Assembly (NCBI RefSeq): GCF_030315685.1
Contig: NZ_JASXSI010000022.1
Coordinates: forward strand, 22,798-86,797
Length of the DNA: 64,000 nucleotides
Origin: Gordonia sp. ABSL11-1
GTDB taxonomy: Bacteria; Actinomycetota; Actinomycetes; Mycobacteriales; Mycobacteriaceae
Reading direction: 5' to 3'
Made by a program: the position numbers and the translations under genes. Below are positions 8,300 through 16,843 of this stretch, piece after piece (the stretch's first letter is position 1; each line of letters starts with the position of its first letter). Below the pieces are notes generated by a model. The model was given only the letters and a program-made list of their open reading frames with translations, was not told the DNA's origin and did no database searches.

Positions 8300-8578
8300 T
8301 CACTTGTAGCCGAACGGGAAGATCTTGACGTCGAAGTAGTAGTAGATCGTCTGTCGGGTGATCCAGAGCAGAGCGGTGATGATGATCAGCGCGACGACGG
8401 CGAAGATCACGTAGCCGAGTGCTCGCTGGGCCGGATTGCCGTGCGACACAGTGCCGTCGGCGTTGGTGCCGCCGCCCTCGGCGTGGAGGCGGAGACCGAC
8501 CGCGAAGAGGGCAGGAAGGCCGGCACCGAAGATCAGGCCGACGATCAGAACTTTGCCGATCGCTTCGACGATGTCCAT
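8300..8578 (-). CDS. small two-helix membrane protein, Rv0544c-like
   Basis: A 92-residue protein with two transmembrane segments (about residues 8-28 and 54-74) separated by a polar Gly- and Asn-rich loop. Its position between the DUF3349 genes and pitA matches Rv0544c. The ATG is preceded by AAGGAC. Function unknown; the position suggests a link to envelope or respiratory chain assembly, but nothing in the sequence proves it. Confidence 0.75.
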   Translation of the reverse strand: MDIVEAIGKVLIVGLIFGAGLPALFAVGLRLHAEGGGTNADGTVSHGNPAQRALGYVIFAVVALIIITALLWITRQTIYYYFDVKIFPFGYK

Positions 8579-8659
8579 CGGGGAGAAGTCCTTTCGTGTG
8601 TGAGCTCGGTCCGTGTCACTCCGGGGAGTGGCGTCCGAGCCTCACGAAGAATCGGGAGG

Positions 8660-9901
8660 TCAGGCGACTGGGGTCTTGGTGTCGGTGGCGGTGTCGGCCG
8701 GGATGATCGAGTTGGTGGACTCGTCCCATTCGGCGTTGACGTTGTTCGAGTCGACCTTGTTCTGCTGGGCGCGCCAGTACATGTAGCCCGACGCGACGAT
8801 CAGGAGCGCAAAGATGGCGATCGCGCCGGCGACGTTGCCCAGGAGGTGGGCGATGAAGTACGACGCCGCGCCGACGAGCCCCGCAGCGGGGAGGGTGGTG
8901 ACCCAGGCGACGGCCATGCGGCCGGCGACGGCCCAGCGCACCTGGGCGCCCTTCTTGCCGACGCCCGAACCGAGGATCGAGCCGGTCGCGACCTGCGTCG
9001 TCGAAAGCGCCATGCCTGCGGCGCTCGAGGTCAGGATGATCGCGGCCGACGACGCCTCGGCAGCCATTCCCTGCGGCGAGCTGATCTCGACGAGGCCCTT
9101 GCCGAGGGTGCGGATGATGCGCCAGCCGCCGAGGTAGGTGCCGATGGCGATGGCGCCGGCGCAGCTGAAGACGACCCAGAACGGGAGTCCGTGGCCGACC
9201 GTCGAGGCGTCGAGGTGGCCGGTGACGATCAGTGCCATGGCGATGACGCCCATGGTCTTCTGCGCGTCGCCGGTGCCGTGGGCGAGGGACACGAGCGAGG
9301 CGCTGGCGATCTGACCGTAGCGGAAGCCCTCTTCCTTCTTGCTCTCCGCGATCCTCTTGGTGATGGCGAAGACCAGCCAGGTGCCGCAGGCGGCGACGAG
9401 GCACGCGATCACCGGGGCGAGCAGGGCGGGCACGATGATCTTCGAGAACACGCCATGCCAGTTGATCCCGGACATGCCGATCGCAGCGATACCTGAGCCG
9501 ATGAGGCCACCGAACAGGGCGTGCGACGAGCTCGAGGGCAGACCGAACAGCCAGGTGAAGAGATTCCAGAGGATGCCGCCGATGAGGCCGGCGAAGATGA
9601 TCAGCAGGGCCGTCGTCGGGGTCAGGCCCGAGATGATGTCGCCCTTGTCGTCGCCCGAGGTCTGCTGGATGTTCAGCACGTCTTTGGTGATGGTGGCGGC
9701 GACCTCGACCGAGAGGAATGCGCCGACCAGGTTCAGGATCGCCGAGAGGCCGACGGCCACCTTGGGCTTCAGTGCGCCCGTGGCGATCGATGTCGCCATG
9801 GCGTTTCCGGTGTCATGGAATCCGTTTGTGAAGTCGAAACCCAGTGCCGTGATGACCAACAGCACCAGGATCAGCATCTCGCCGCTCATGCTCATAATCA
9901 T
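8660..9901 (-). CDS. pitA: inorganic phosphate transporter PitA
   Basis: PiT-family phosphate permease of 413 residues with about ten transmembrane helices. It carries the two inverted signature regions, GFDFTNGFHDTGNAMAT near the N-terminus and GQIASASLVSLAHGTGDAQK in the second half, which form the phosphate and cation site. The ATG at 9901 has AGGTGA 5-6 bases upstream; ATGs at 9895 and 9889 are alternatives. It transcribes away from the F420 oxidoreductase gene. Synteny with Rv0545c supports the name. Confidence 0.93.
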   Translation of the reverse strand: MIMSMSGEMLILVLLVITALGFDFTNGFHDTGNAMATSIATGALKPKVAVGLSAILNLVGAFLSVEVAATITKDVLNIQQTSGDDKGDIISGLTPTTALLIIFAGLIGGILWNLFTWLFGLPSSSSHALFGGLIGSGIAAIGMSGINWHGVFSKIIVPALLAPVIACLVAACGTWLVFAITKRIAESKKEEGFRYGQIASASLVSLAHGTGDAQKTMGVIAMALIVTGHLDASTVGHGLPFWVVFSCAGAIAIGTYLGGWRIIRTLGKGLVEISSPQGMAAEASSAAIILTSSAAGMALSTTQVATGSILGSGVGKKGAQVRWAVAGRMAVAWVTTLPAAGLVGAASYFIAHLLGNVAGAIAIFALLIVASGYMYWRAQQNKVDSNNVNAEWDESTNSIIPADTATDTKTPVA

Positions 9902-10091
9902 GCGGTTCACCTGGCGGTTTCACCTAACAGACAAGTGTCCGATTCGAGCAGTTCGACCTGGGCGTTTCCTGAGACGGCGACGGTGTTCACCGATTGTTCA
10001 TGTAAGCGTCCGCAACCCGTCACCGGATGCGCTGGAGCGAGCGCTCGGGCGGGCTGGTGACCGGCCGAACTCGCTGTGGAAGAATCCGGTC

Positions 10092-11159
10092 ATGACTGCT
10101 GCGCTGAAGCTCGGGATGCCGATCAACTACGCGGGTGACTTCCGCGAGACCATCAACAATCTGGCCGATTTCGAGGCTGTGGGCGTCGACCGCATCGCGG
10201 TCCCGGAGGCCTACAGCTTCGACGCGGTGAGCCAGCTCGGCTACATCGCGGCGAAGACCGAGCGCATGGAACTGCAGACGGCCATCCTGCCGATGTTCTC
10301 GCGCACGCCGACGAACCTCGCGATGACCGCCGCCGGTCTCGACTACATCAGTGACGGGCGTGCGGTGCTCGGGATCGGCGCGTCCGGCCCGCAGGTCATC
10401 GAGGGCTTCCACGGCGTCAAGTACGACTACCCGGTCGGCCGCGCTCGCGAGCACGCCGAGATCTGTCGGCGGGTGTGGCGTCGCGACAAGGTCGACTTCC
10501 AGGGCAAGCATTACACGCTGCCGCTCGACGAGGAGCACGGCGGTTCCGGCCTCGGTAAATCGCTGAAGATCATCAATCATCCGGTGCGCGATCGCATTCC
10601 GATGCTGCTGGCGGCCATCGGCCCGAAGAACACCGAGCTGGCAGCGGAGCTGTTCGAGGAGTTCCAGCCAATCCTGTTCAACCCCGAGCAGATCCAGTCG
10701 GCCTTCGGTGAGGCGCTGGCCGCCGGCAAGGCGAAGCGTGATCCGTCGCTCGGCGAGCTCGGGATCGTCGTGCAGGCCACCGCGCGTGTCTCCGACGACG
10801 CGCAGGAGATCGAGAACGCGCTCGAACTCGTGCGCCATCATGCGGCGCTCTACATCGGCGGAATGGGTGCCCGCGGCAAGAACTTCTACAACACCCTCGC
10901 GCAGCGCTACGGCTACGTCGAGGAGGCCACGCTCATCCAGGATCTGTATCTCGACGGCAAGAAGGCCGAGGCCGCCAAGGCCGTGCCCGACGATCTGGTG
11001 CGCGCGATGTCGCTGATCGGCTCCGAGGCGGAGGTCGCCGAGCGTGCGGCCGCGTTCCGCGATGCCGGCGTCACCTGCATCCTCGCGTCGCCGGTGGCGG
11101 GCACGCACAAGGAGCGGGTGGCCGACATGGAGGTGCTGAAGGGGATCTTCGGGGGGTAG
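10092..11159 (+). CDS. LLM-class F420-dependent oxidoreductase, Rv3520c-like
   Basis: TIM-barrel oxidoreductase (355 residues) of the luciferase-like family, close in pattern to M. tuberculosis Rv3520c: RTPTNLAMTAAGLDYISDGR, LGIGASGPQVIEGFHG and HPVRDRIPMLLAAIGPKN. Members of this branch use coenzyme F420 rather than FMN. The ATG at 10092 was chosen because the frame upstream covers only the noncoding region before pitA. It stands alone, at the left border of the exopolysaccharide region. Substrate unknown. Confidence 0.83.
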   Translation: MTAALKLGMPINYAGDFRETINNLADFEAVGVDRIAVPEAYSFDAVSQLGYIAAKTERMELQTAILPMFSRTPTNLAMTAAGLDYISDGRAVLGIGASGPQVIEGFHGVKYDYPVGRAREHAEICRRVWRRDKVDFQGKHYTLPLDEEHGGSGLGKSLKIINHPVRDRIPMLLAAIGPKNTELAAELFEEFQPILFNPEQIQSAFGEALAAGKAKRDPSLGELGIVVQATARVSDDAQEIENALELVRHHAALYIGGMGARGKNFYNTLAQRYGYVEEATLIQDLYLDGKKAEAAKAVPDDLVRAMSLIGSEAEVAERAAAFRDAGVTCILASPVAGTHKERVADMEVLKGIFGG

Positions 11160-11475
11160 GTGTGGGCGCGCCCCGGCGTGGGTGCGCCCCGGGAACTGGG
11201 TGCGCCGGGGGGCCGGGGAGATGAGTGCGCCGGGGGGTGGGTGTGCCGGGGAGATGAGTGCGCCGGGGGGATGGGTGTGCCCGGGGGGATGGGTGTGCCC
11301 GGTGGGAATGGGTGCGCCCGGTGGGAATGGGTGCGCCCGGGGGAATGGGTGCGAGGCCGGGGGAATGGGTGCGAGGCCGGGGGGATGGGTGCGAGGCCCG
11401 GCGGGCTCGGGGCGCCCCCGGGAAAGCGCCCCGGAAATGCACCCGGGTCAGGCGTGTTGGATGTCGGCGGGTCGC
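11160..11475. repeat. G-rich tandem repeat array
   Basis: About 310 bp made of 17-20 bp degenerate units such as GGGATGGGTGTGCCC and GGGAATGGGTGCGCC. It fills most of the 478-bp gap between a plus-strand gene (stop 11159) and a minus-strand gene (stop 11638). Frequent GGG runs on the plus strand could form G-quadruplexes. The rest, 11476-11637, holds C-rich short repeats (CCCCTGCCCCTGCC) and no gene. Confidence 0.8.
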
Positions 11476-11637
11476 GCTGATCTGGGGAAACGCCGAAGTG
11501 CTGGGCGCTTTTCCGGGCGGGCGCATTTCGTGGGCGCATCCCAGGGGCGCTTGTCCGCACCGACCGGCCCTGCCCCTGCCCCTGCCAATTGCCCCCTGCC
11601 CCTGCTCATTGCCCCATGGGGCCGCGAGCCCCGGCCG

Positions 11638-12918
11638 TCAGACCGTCTCCGACTCCGAATCGTCCCGACTCTTCTTGCGTTCGAAGATCGAGTGGTAGTC
11701 GGGCGCGGCCTTGCGTGCGGCGAAGTGGTACGGCAGGAACATGATCACCTCGGTGATCACGAAGGACAGGAACACCGCCGTCGCGGTGTGGAAGATGTAC
11801 AGGAACGACAGGCCGAGCACCACGTAGAGGGCGGTGCTCGCGGCCCGCAGCCAGAACACCTTGGCCGTATGTCCCACGCGCCGGAGTGCGGCGAAGGGAA
11901 CGGTCGAGAACAGCATCGTCGCCTTCCACAGGCAGGCGATCACCAGGGCCGGGACGAGTGAATGTGACCATGCCGGCCCGAAGATGAGGCTCCACAGGCC
12001 GAGGTACGCGGCGACCACGATCGCCCCGACGCCGGCGGCGAAGATCAGCGCGACGTGCGCGACCTCGCCTTTGTGGCCGTGGGCGAGTTGTCGAACCCGG
12101 CCGTAGGCGAGGACGGGTTCGAGAACCCCCGAGATCGTCGAGACGACACGGAATCCGACCGATGCCGCGGGACCCAGGACGACGAGGATGAACGACGTCA
12201 GGATCGGCTGGACGATGCCGACCGACGCGGTCTCGCCGGTCACCCACGCGGCGCGGCGCAGGTCCGGTGGCATCCCCGACTCGCGGTGCGCCGGCCGTGG
12301 CCAGAACCGGCACAGCACGGCCAGCATCGCGCCCGCGGCCAGGACGCGCACACAGTGGGGGTTGTCGTGGACGGCCAGCAGCAGCGCCGACAGACATCCG
12401 GCCACCAGGATGACGGCGGCCACCGCCTCGAGACGCCAGCGCCCCTGGACGACACCGATGGTGCGCGCCATCAGCAGGCCCGACGACAGGCCGAGCACAC
12501 CGAGCAGGGTGATCACGGGTGCGGGCACCGTCGGGCTGACGATGAGCAGGACGCCGGAGCCGAGGGACAGCAGCGCCATCCACCAGGGCATCGAGATGTC
12601 GTGGTCGGCTTCCGGTGTGGCCAGCCGCGACTCGACGACGAACGCCGACAACAGCTGTGCGACGTAGGTGCCGATGGTCAGCGATACCGCGAGCTGACCC
12701 TGATGGTCGATCGGCGCGACGCGGGCGAACACGGCGATGAAGATCGCGGGAAAGGCGTTGAGCGCCAGACCGGCCGCGATCTGCACGACCGCCTGCAGGT
12801 GTTTGACGTCGACTTTCGACAGGACGGGAGCGAGCACTCCACCGCGCCGTGCGGTGGGTGCGTCGTGATCATCGGAGGACAGCGCGGTGGTCCCTGTCTC
12901 TGGAGAGCTTCCTGCCAA
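11638..12918 (-). CDS. polysaccharide flippase-like membrane protein (Wzx-type)
   Basis: Integral membrane protein of about 426 residues with roughly twelve helices, resembling oligosaccharide flippases that move lipid-linked repeat units across the membrane. The N- and C-terminal ends are polar and probably cytoplasmic. The start is uncertain: TTG at 12918 has GAGGG upstream and overlaps the preceding glycosyltransferase by 50 bases, while GTG at 12837 would remove the overlap. It is transcribed with the GT2 gene and diverges from the Wzy/Wzz genes. Assignment rests on topology and context, as this family is poorly conserved. Confidence 0.65.
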   Translation of the reverse strand: MAGSSPETGTTALSSDDHDAPTARRGGVLAPVLSKVDVKHLQAVVQIAAGLALNAFPAIFIAVFARVAPIDHQGQLAVSLTIGTYVAQLLSAFVVESRLATPEADHDISMPWWMALLSLGSGVLLIVSPTVPAPVITLLGVLGLSSGLLMARTIGVVQGRWRLEAVAAVILVAGCLSALLLAVHDNPHCVRVLAAGAMLAVLCRFWPRPAHRESGMPPDLRRAAWVTGETASVGIVQPILTSFILVVLGPAASVGFRVVSTISGVLEPVLAYGRVRQLAHGHKGEVAHVALIFAAGVGAIVVAAYLGLWSLIFGPAWSHSLVPALVIACLWKATMLFSTVPFAALRRVGHTAKVFWLRAASTALYVVLGLSFLYIFHTATAVFLSFVITEVIMFLPYHFAARKAAPDYHSIFERKKSRDDSESETV

Positions 12919-13822
12919 GGAGGCCCTCGGTGCGCCCGATCAGCAGTGCCAGACCGTCGCCGGCACGGAACTTCCGCCGCTTCCGCAACGGCAGCGTGGC
13001 CGCGCCGGCGAGCAGTCGGAGCTTGTCGAGCACCGGATATCCCCAACGCCGATAGATGAAGCCGGTGCCGCGACCGTAGTTGCGGAGTTTGCGACGCCGC
13101 TCGGCCGGCGTGAGGTGAGTGAAATCGGTGTGCCCGCGGACGACGATGTCGGGCGCCCAGCGAATGGAGAAATCGTCCAGCTCGGCCAGACGCAGGACGA
13201 GGTCGGTCTCGTCGCCGCTCTGCCACGGGCTGTCGGCACCCGACCCGATCGTGGAGTCGAACCCGCCGACGGTGACGTAGTCCTTGCGTCGGATCGCCAT
13301 GCTGGGTACGACGACCGACCAGGCGTTACGCCGGGTGAACTCGGCGTCGGCCGGGGGAAGGGTGTTGCGGTCGCCGTCGGCGTCGATCAGCCGGGCGGCG
13401 CACACCGACGCGCTGGGGGTGCAGTGCGCGGACAGGCGTTCGAGGAAGTCGTGTTCGAGGCGGCAGTTGTCGGTGAGGAGATAGACCCAGTCGACGTCGT
13501 CGGTGAACTGCGCGACGGCCGCGTTGTGGCCCGCGGTGCTGCCGCCGTGTTTGACCACAGTCCGGATGGTCAGCACGTCCGAATACCGGTCGTGCACCTT
13601 CGTCAGGCCCTCGGCGGCGTCCATGTTGTCGTCGTAGGCAATCGACACCACGGCCGGGCGTACGGTCTGCGCGGCGAGGTCGTCGAGCAGGCGACAGATC
13701 GAATCCCACCGGCCCACCGTGGTGATGGCCATCCCGAACGACGGGGAGTCCCCGCGGTCGCCGGTGTCCCCGGTCGACGGTCTCTCGTCGCGATCCGTGG
13801 ACGCGTTCCGTCCCGCCGTCAT
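12869..13822 (-). CDS. family 2 glycosyltransferase
   Basis: GT-A fold glycosyltransferase of 317 residues. MAITTVGRWDSICRLLDDLAAQT is the usual first strand and helix; SIAYDDNMD, HGGSTAGHNAAV and the metal-site region LLTDNCRLEHDFLERL follow, with the late segment SGDETDLVLRL as acceptor-side motif. It should add a sugar to the lipid-linked exopolysaccharide unit in the cytoplasm. ATG at 13822. The gene reads out of the divergent promoter that carries two identical operators. Confidence 0.83.
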   Translation of the reverse strand: MTAGRNASTDRDERPSTGDTGDRGDSPSFGMAITTVGRWDSICRLLDDLAAQTVRPAVVSIAYDDNMDAAEGLTKVHDRYSDVLTIRTVVKHGGSTAGHNAAVAQFTDDVDWVYLLTDNCRLEHDFLERLSAHCTPSASVCAARLIDADGDRNTLPPADAEFTRRNAWSVVVPSMAIRRKDYVTVGGFDSTIGSGADSPWQSGDETDLVLRLAELDDFSIRWAPDIVVRGHTDFTHLTPAERRRKLRNYGRGTGFIYRRWGYPVLDKLRLLAGAATLPLRKRRKFRAGDGLALLIGRTEGLLGRKLSRDRDHRAVLR

Positions 13823-13924
13823 GTCACCACCGTCATGTCAGAACCCCTCGGGAGCGCGTCGGATGGCCCCCCGAATCCACCTGTCCGAACGCCCCCGCGT
13901 CTCGCGCGGCGGCCGAACTCACGC

Positions 13925-13960
13925 GCCATAGTGTATGGCTTACGTGCCATAGTGTATGGC
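13925..13960. promoter_or_regulatory. two identical 15-bp palindromic operators, 21 bp apart
   Basis: GCCATAGTGTATGGC occurs at 13925-13939 and exactly again at 13946-13960; each is a perfect inverted repeat with 6-bp arms. The 21-bp centre distance puts both on one face of the helix. They lie between the divergent GT2 gene and the Wzy gene, so one regulator could control both directions of the exopolysaccharide locus. Confidence 0.65.
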
Positions 13961-14027
13961 ACGAGAGGGTGACCTTGTGCTCGACGAACGGCTCGCCCCG
14001 AATCGACGAGGCAGGGGGCACGGGCAC

Positions 14028-15365
14028 GTGAACGATTCCGCCCTGCCCGAATCCGCCACACCCGCGTGGTGGTTGACGCCCGCGGTGCTGATCCTCGTGC
14101 CGGTGGCTGCATCGATCTTGTCGTGGATCTCGCTGATCGCGTGGTGCTCGGCCGGTGGGTGCCCGGCCGGATCGTGGCTGCAGCTGCGCGGGTTCCTGGA
14201 GCCGTCCCCGATCACCGTCGCGGGCGTCACGCTGCTCATGGTCTGGTATGCGCTGGTCGTCGTGCTCGCCACCGTCGGCTGGCGCCTGGGGACCGGCACC
14301 CGCCCGTCGGCCGAACTCGTCACCCGGACGCGTCTGCCCGCCTTCGAACGTCGCTACTTCCTGCTGATCCTGGTGGTGGCGACGATCGGCGTCGGCTACT
14401 CCTACTACCGCATCGCCGGGACGACGTCGATCATCGACTCCCTCGTGACGCAGACGGGCAACTCCTTCACCGAGGCCCTGCCGGCGTCGGCGGGTATCCC
14501 GACCCTGCGCTACGCGACGATCCTCGCCGCACCCCTCGGCGTGCATCTGTGGCGCACCACAGTCATCGGGGCGCCGCTGATGATCGGGGCGGTGGTGCTG
14601 CTCCTGCTCAATTCGATGGTGGCGTCGCGACTCTCGCTGCTGATGGCGGTCGTGGTGTATCTGGTCATCTGGTCGGCGGCGCGGCGCAGGGCCGACGGCG
14701 GGACGCGAAAGCCGCTGCGTCCGTGGATGGTGATCGCCGGTGTGGTGGTCCTGTTCGCCCTGCTGACCACGTTGAACTACGTGCGCAACGGCAACTACTA
14801 CCGCGACGCCGGGGTCTCGAATCCGGTGGCGATGAACGTCTATCAGATGGGTGCGTATCTGGCGGTGCCCGCGCAGGTCTCGCTCGGGGTGTCCGATGCG
14901 GTGATGCGCGGTAGTTTCGAGAAACCGGGCAGCGTGGGCGGATCGGTCAGTGCAGCTCTCCCGAGCTTCCTGGTGCCCGAGGACGAGACGCGTGGCAAGG
15001 AGGCGGTGGACGCCGGCCTGTACGACTTCACCGTGTCGTCGGCGCCGAACTTCACGACGAACTCCGAATTCGCCGACACCTATGCCGATTTCGGTGCCTG
15101 GGGATGGTTCTACACCCTCCTCCTGTTCCCTCTCGCCGGATACATCTCCGGCCGGTTCTCGACCTACGGTCCGGTGATCGCGGGCACCACCGGGGTCATC
15201 GCGTACTGCTTTGCCGAGGTCTGGCGCATCCAGCTCCTGACCCAGGGGATCGTCGTGTTCCTCGTGCTGCTGACCGTCGTCGGCATGGCGGTGGCGGGAG
15301 CAGGCCTGCGGACTCGCGCGGACTCCGACGACGAACGTCTGTACGAGAGAAGTGGAGTCACGTGA
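14028..15365 (+). CDS. O-antigen/exopolysaccharide polymerase-like protein (Wzy-type)
   Basis: Membrane protein with about ten to twelve helices and a large loop (roughly residues 260-370) containing polar and Gly-rich sequence, as in oligosaccharide repeat-unit polymerases. The frame opens at ATG 13956, but that codon lies in the second operator; GTG at 14028 with AGGGGG upstream is the better start and gives 445 residues. The stop overlaps the Wzz-like gene as GTGA, so both are translated together. Assigned from topology and neighbours. Confidence 0.7.
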   Translation: MNDSALPESATPAWWLTPAVLILVPVAASILSWISLIAWCSAGGCPAGSWLQLRGFLEPSPITVAGVTLLMVWYALVVVLATVGWRLGTGTRPSAELVTRTRLPAFERRYFLLILVVATIGVGYSYYRIAGTTSIIDSLVTQTGNSFTEALPASAGIPTLRYATILAAPLGVHLWRTTVIGAPLMIGAVVLLLLNSMVASRLSLLMAVVVYLVIWSAARRRADGGTRKPLRPWMVIAGVVVLFALLTTLNYVRNGNYYRDAGVSNPVAMNVYQMGAYLAVPAQVSLGVSDAVMRGSFEKPGSVGGSVSAALPSFLVPEDETRGKEAVDAGLYDFTVSSAPNFTTNSEFADTYADFGAWGWFYTLLLFPLAGYISGRFSTYGPVIAGTTGVIAYCFAEVWRIQLLTQGIVVFLVLLTVVGMAVAGAGLRTRADSDDERLYERSGVT

Positions 15366-16843
15366 GCAACAGTGCAGTGGGTGTGACCTACCGTCCCGAT
15401 GCGACCGGCAACGACTGGTTGCGTTCGACGGCGGGGGCGATCCGGGACCAGTGGATCGTCATCGTCGTGTGCGCTCTGGTGGGTGGTCTCGTCGGCCTCG
15501 TCCTGACCACACAGCAGACCCCGATGTACGAGTCGTCGGCGACGATCTACCAGACGCCCCGGCCTGCGGACAGCGACAGCGTGAGCCAGCAGCGGACCGA
15601 GGCCTACACCGAGCTGCTGACCTCGGACCGATTGATCGCGACCGCCCTGGCGCAGAGCGGGCTGCCGATGTCGATCGGTGAGGCACGCGATGCGACCACC
15701 GCCGGCGCCAACACGGGCAGCGCGATCCTGACCGTCACCACCCGGACGGAGAATCCGCAGACATCGGCGACGCTGGCCAACGCGCTGGCCGATGCGCTGC
15801 CCGCCACGGTGGCCGCGCTCGACGGCGACCAGCCCGCCACCCCGGTTGCCGGGGACGCCGCGAACGCAGACCAGGTGCGCCTGTCGGTGATCACGCCCGC
15901 GGTGCCCGACAGCCGCGGCGAGGGCCGAAACTTCGGACGCAACATCGCGCTCGGCATCGTCGCCGGCCTCCTGGTGGGGCTGTTCTACTCCTACGTCCGC
16001 GGCCTGCTCGGGCGACGCGTGCGTGACGAGGCAGAGGTGAGTCGATTCCTCTCCGGTCCGGTGCTCGCGACGATCCCGTCCGAGAAGTCGCTCGGGGAGT
16101 CGGGCATCGTCGATTACCACCATCCGGACAACCGTGCGGCTCGAGCACTCCGGCGACTGCGCACCACGGTGACCGGGCGGCAGTCGGGGCCGGCCACGCT
16201 GCGCTCGATCGTCGTGACCGGGGCATCGGCGGGTGACGGGTCGACGACGGTCGCGGTCAATCTGGCGATCGCGCTGGCGGACAGCGGCTCCGAGGTCGTG
16301 CTGGTCGACGCGGCGCTCGACGGGCGGCCGGCGGGGTCCCGGCACGCCCCCGACGCGGTGTCATCGCGGGACGGGCTCACCACCTATCTCGGCGGTGGAG
16401 GCAGGCTGGGGGAGTTCATCTCCCGGACCTCGCGGTCCCATCTGTCGCTGGTTCCCGCAGGCCCGGCGGTCGGCAACTCGTCCGAGCTGCTCGCCTCGCA
16501 GCGGTTGTCGGACGGCCTCACCGAATTGGCGGAGCAGTTCGATCACGTCATCGTGGACACCGCTTCCCTGCGGGAGTCGTCGGATCCGCTCGTCGTCGGT
16601 CGGATCGCCGACGCGGTCCTGGTCGTCGCGCGGTCCGGGCACACGCGATACGGCGACCTGCGCACGGCGGTCGAACGTCTCGCCCTCGCCGACGTCGCGG
16701 TCCTCGGTGTCGTGCTGAACGGTTCACCGCGCCCGGCATGGCAATTCGGCCGCGGCGTGCGTGCCGGGCGGCCTGCGGGTCAGGTGCTCGCCGACGTGCC
16801 TCCCGGAACGGCTATCGACACACCACTTCCACAGGATCGCTGA
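15362..16843 (+). CDS. Wzz chain-length domain fused to a BY-kinase-like P-loop domain
   Basis: Protein of 493 residues: an N-terminal Wzz domain (helix about 28-50, outer loop, second helix about 195-215) and a C-terminal CpsD/Wzc-type ATPase domain. It should set polymer length and co-ordinate export. The Walker A region reads TGASAGDGSTTVAVNLA, so the invariant Lys of the GxGKS motif is Ser. Walker A' (VVLVDAALDGRP) and Walker B (HVIVDTASL) are present, but there is no C-terminal Tyr cluster. Kinase activity is therefore doubtful. GTG start at 15362; the 3' end overlaps the convergent lipoprotein gene by 32 bp. Confidence 0.82.
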   Translation: MSNSAVGVTYRPDATGNDWLRSTAGAIRDQWIVIVVCALVGGLVGLVLTTQQTPMYESSATIYQTPRPADSDSVSQQRTEAYTELLTSDRLIATALAQSGLPMSIGEARDATTAGANTGSAILTVTTRTENPQTSATLANALADALPATVAALDGDQPATPVAGDAANADQVRLSVITPAVPDSRGEGRNFGRNIALGIVAGLLVGLFYSYVRGLLGRRVRDEAEVSRFLSGPVLATIPSEKSLGESGIVDYHHPDNRAARALRRLRTTVTGRQSGPATLRSIVVTGASAGDGSTTVAVNLAIALADSGSEVVLVDAALDGRPAGSRHAPDAVSSRDGLTTYLGGGGRLGEFISRTSRSHLSLVPAGPAVGNSSELLASQRLSDGLTELAEQFDHVIVDTASLRESSDPLVVGRIADAVLVVARSGHTRYGDLRTAVERLALADVAVLGVVLNGSPRPAWQFGRGVRAGRPAGQVLADVPPGTAIDTPLPQDR

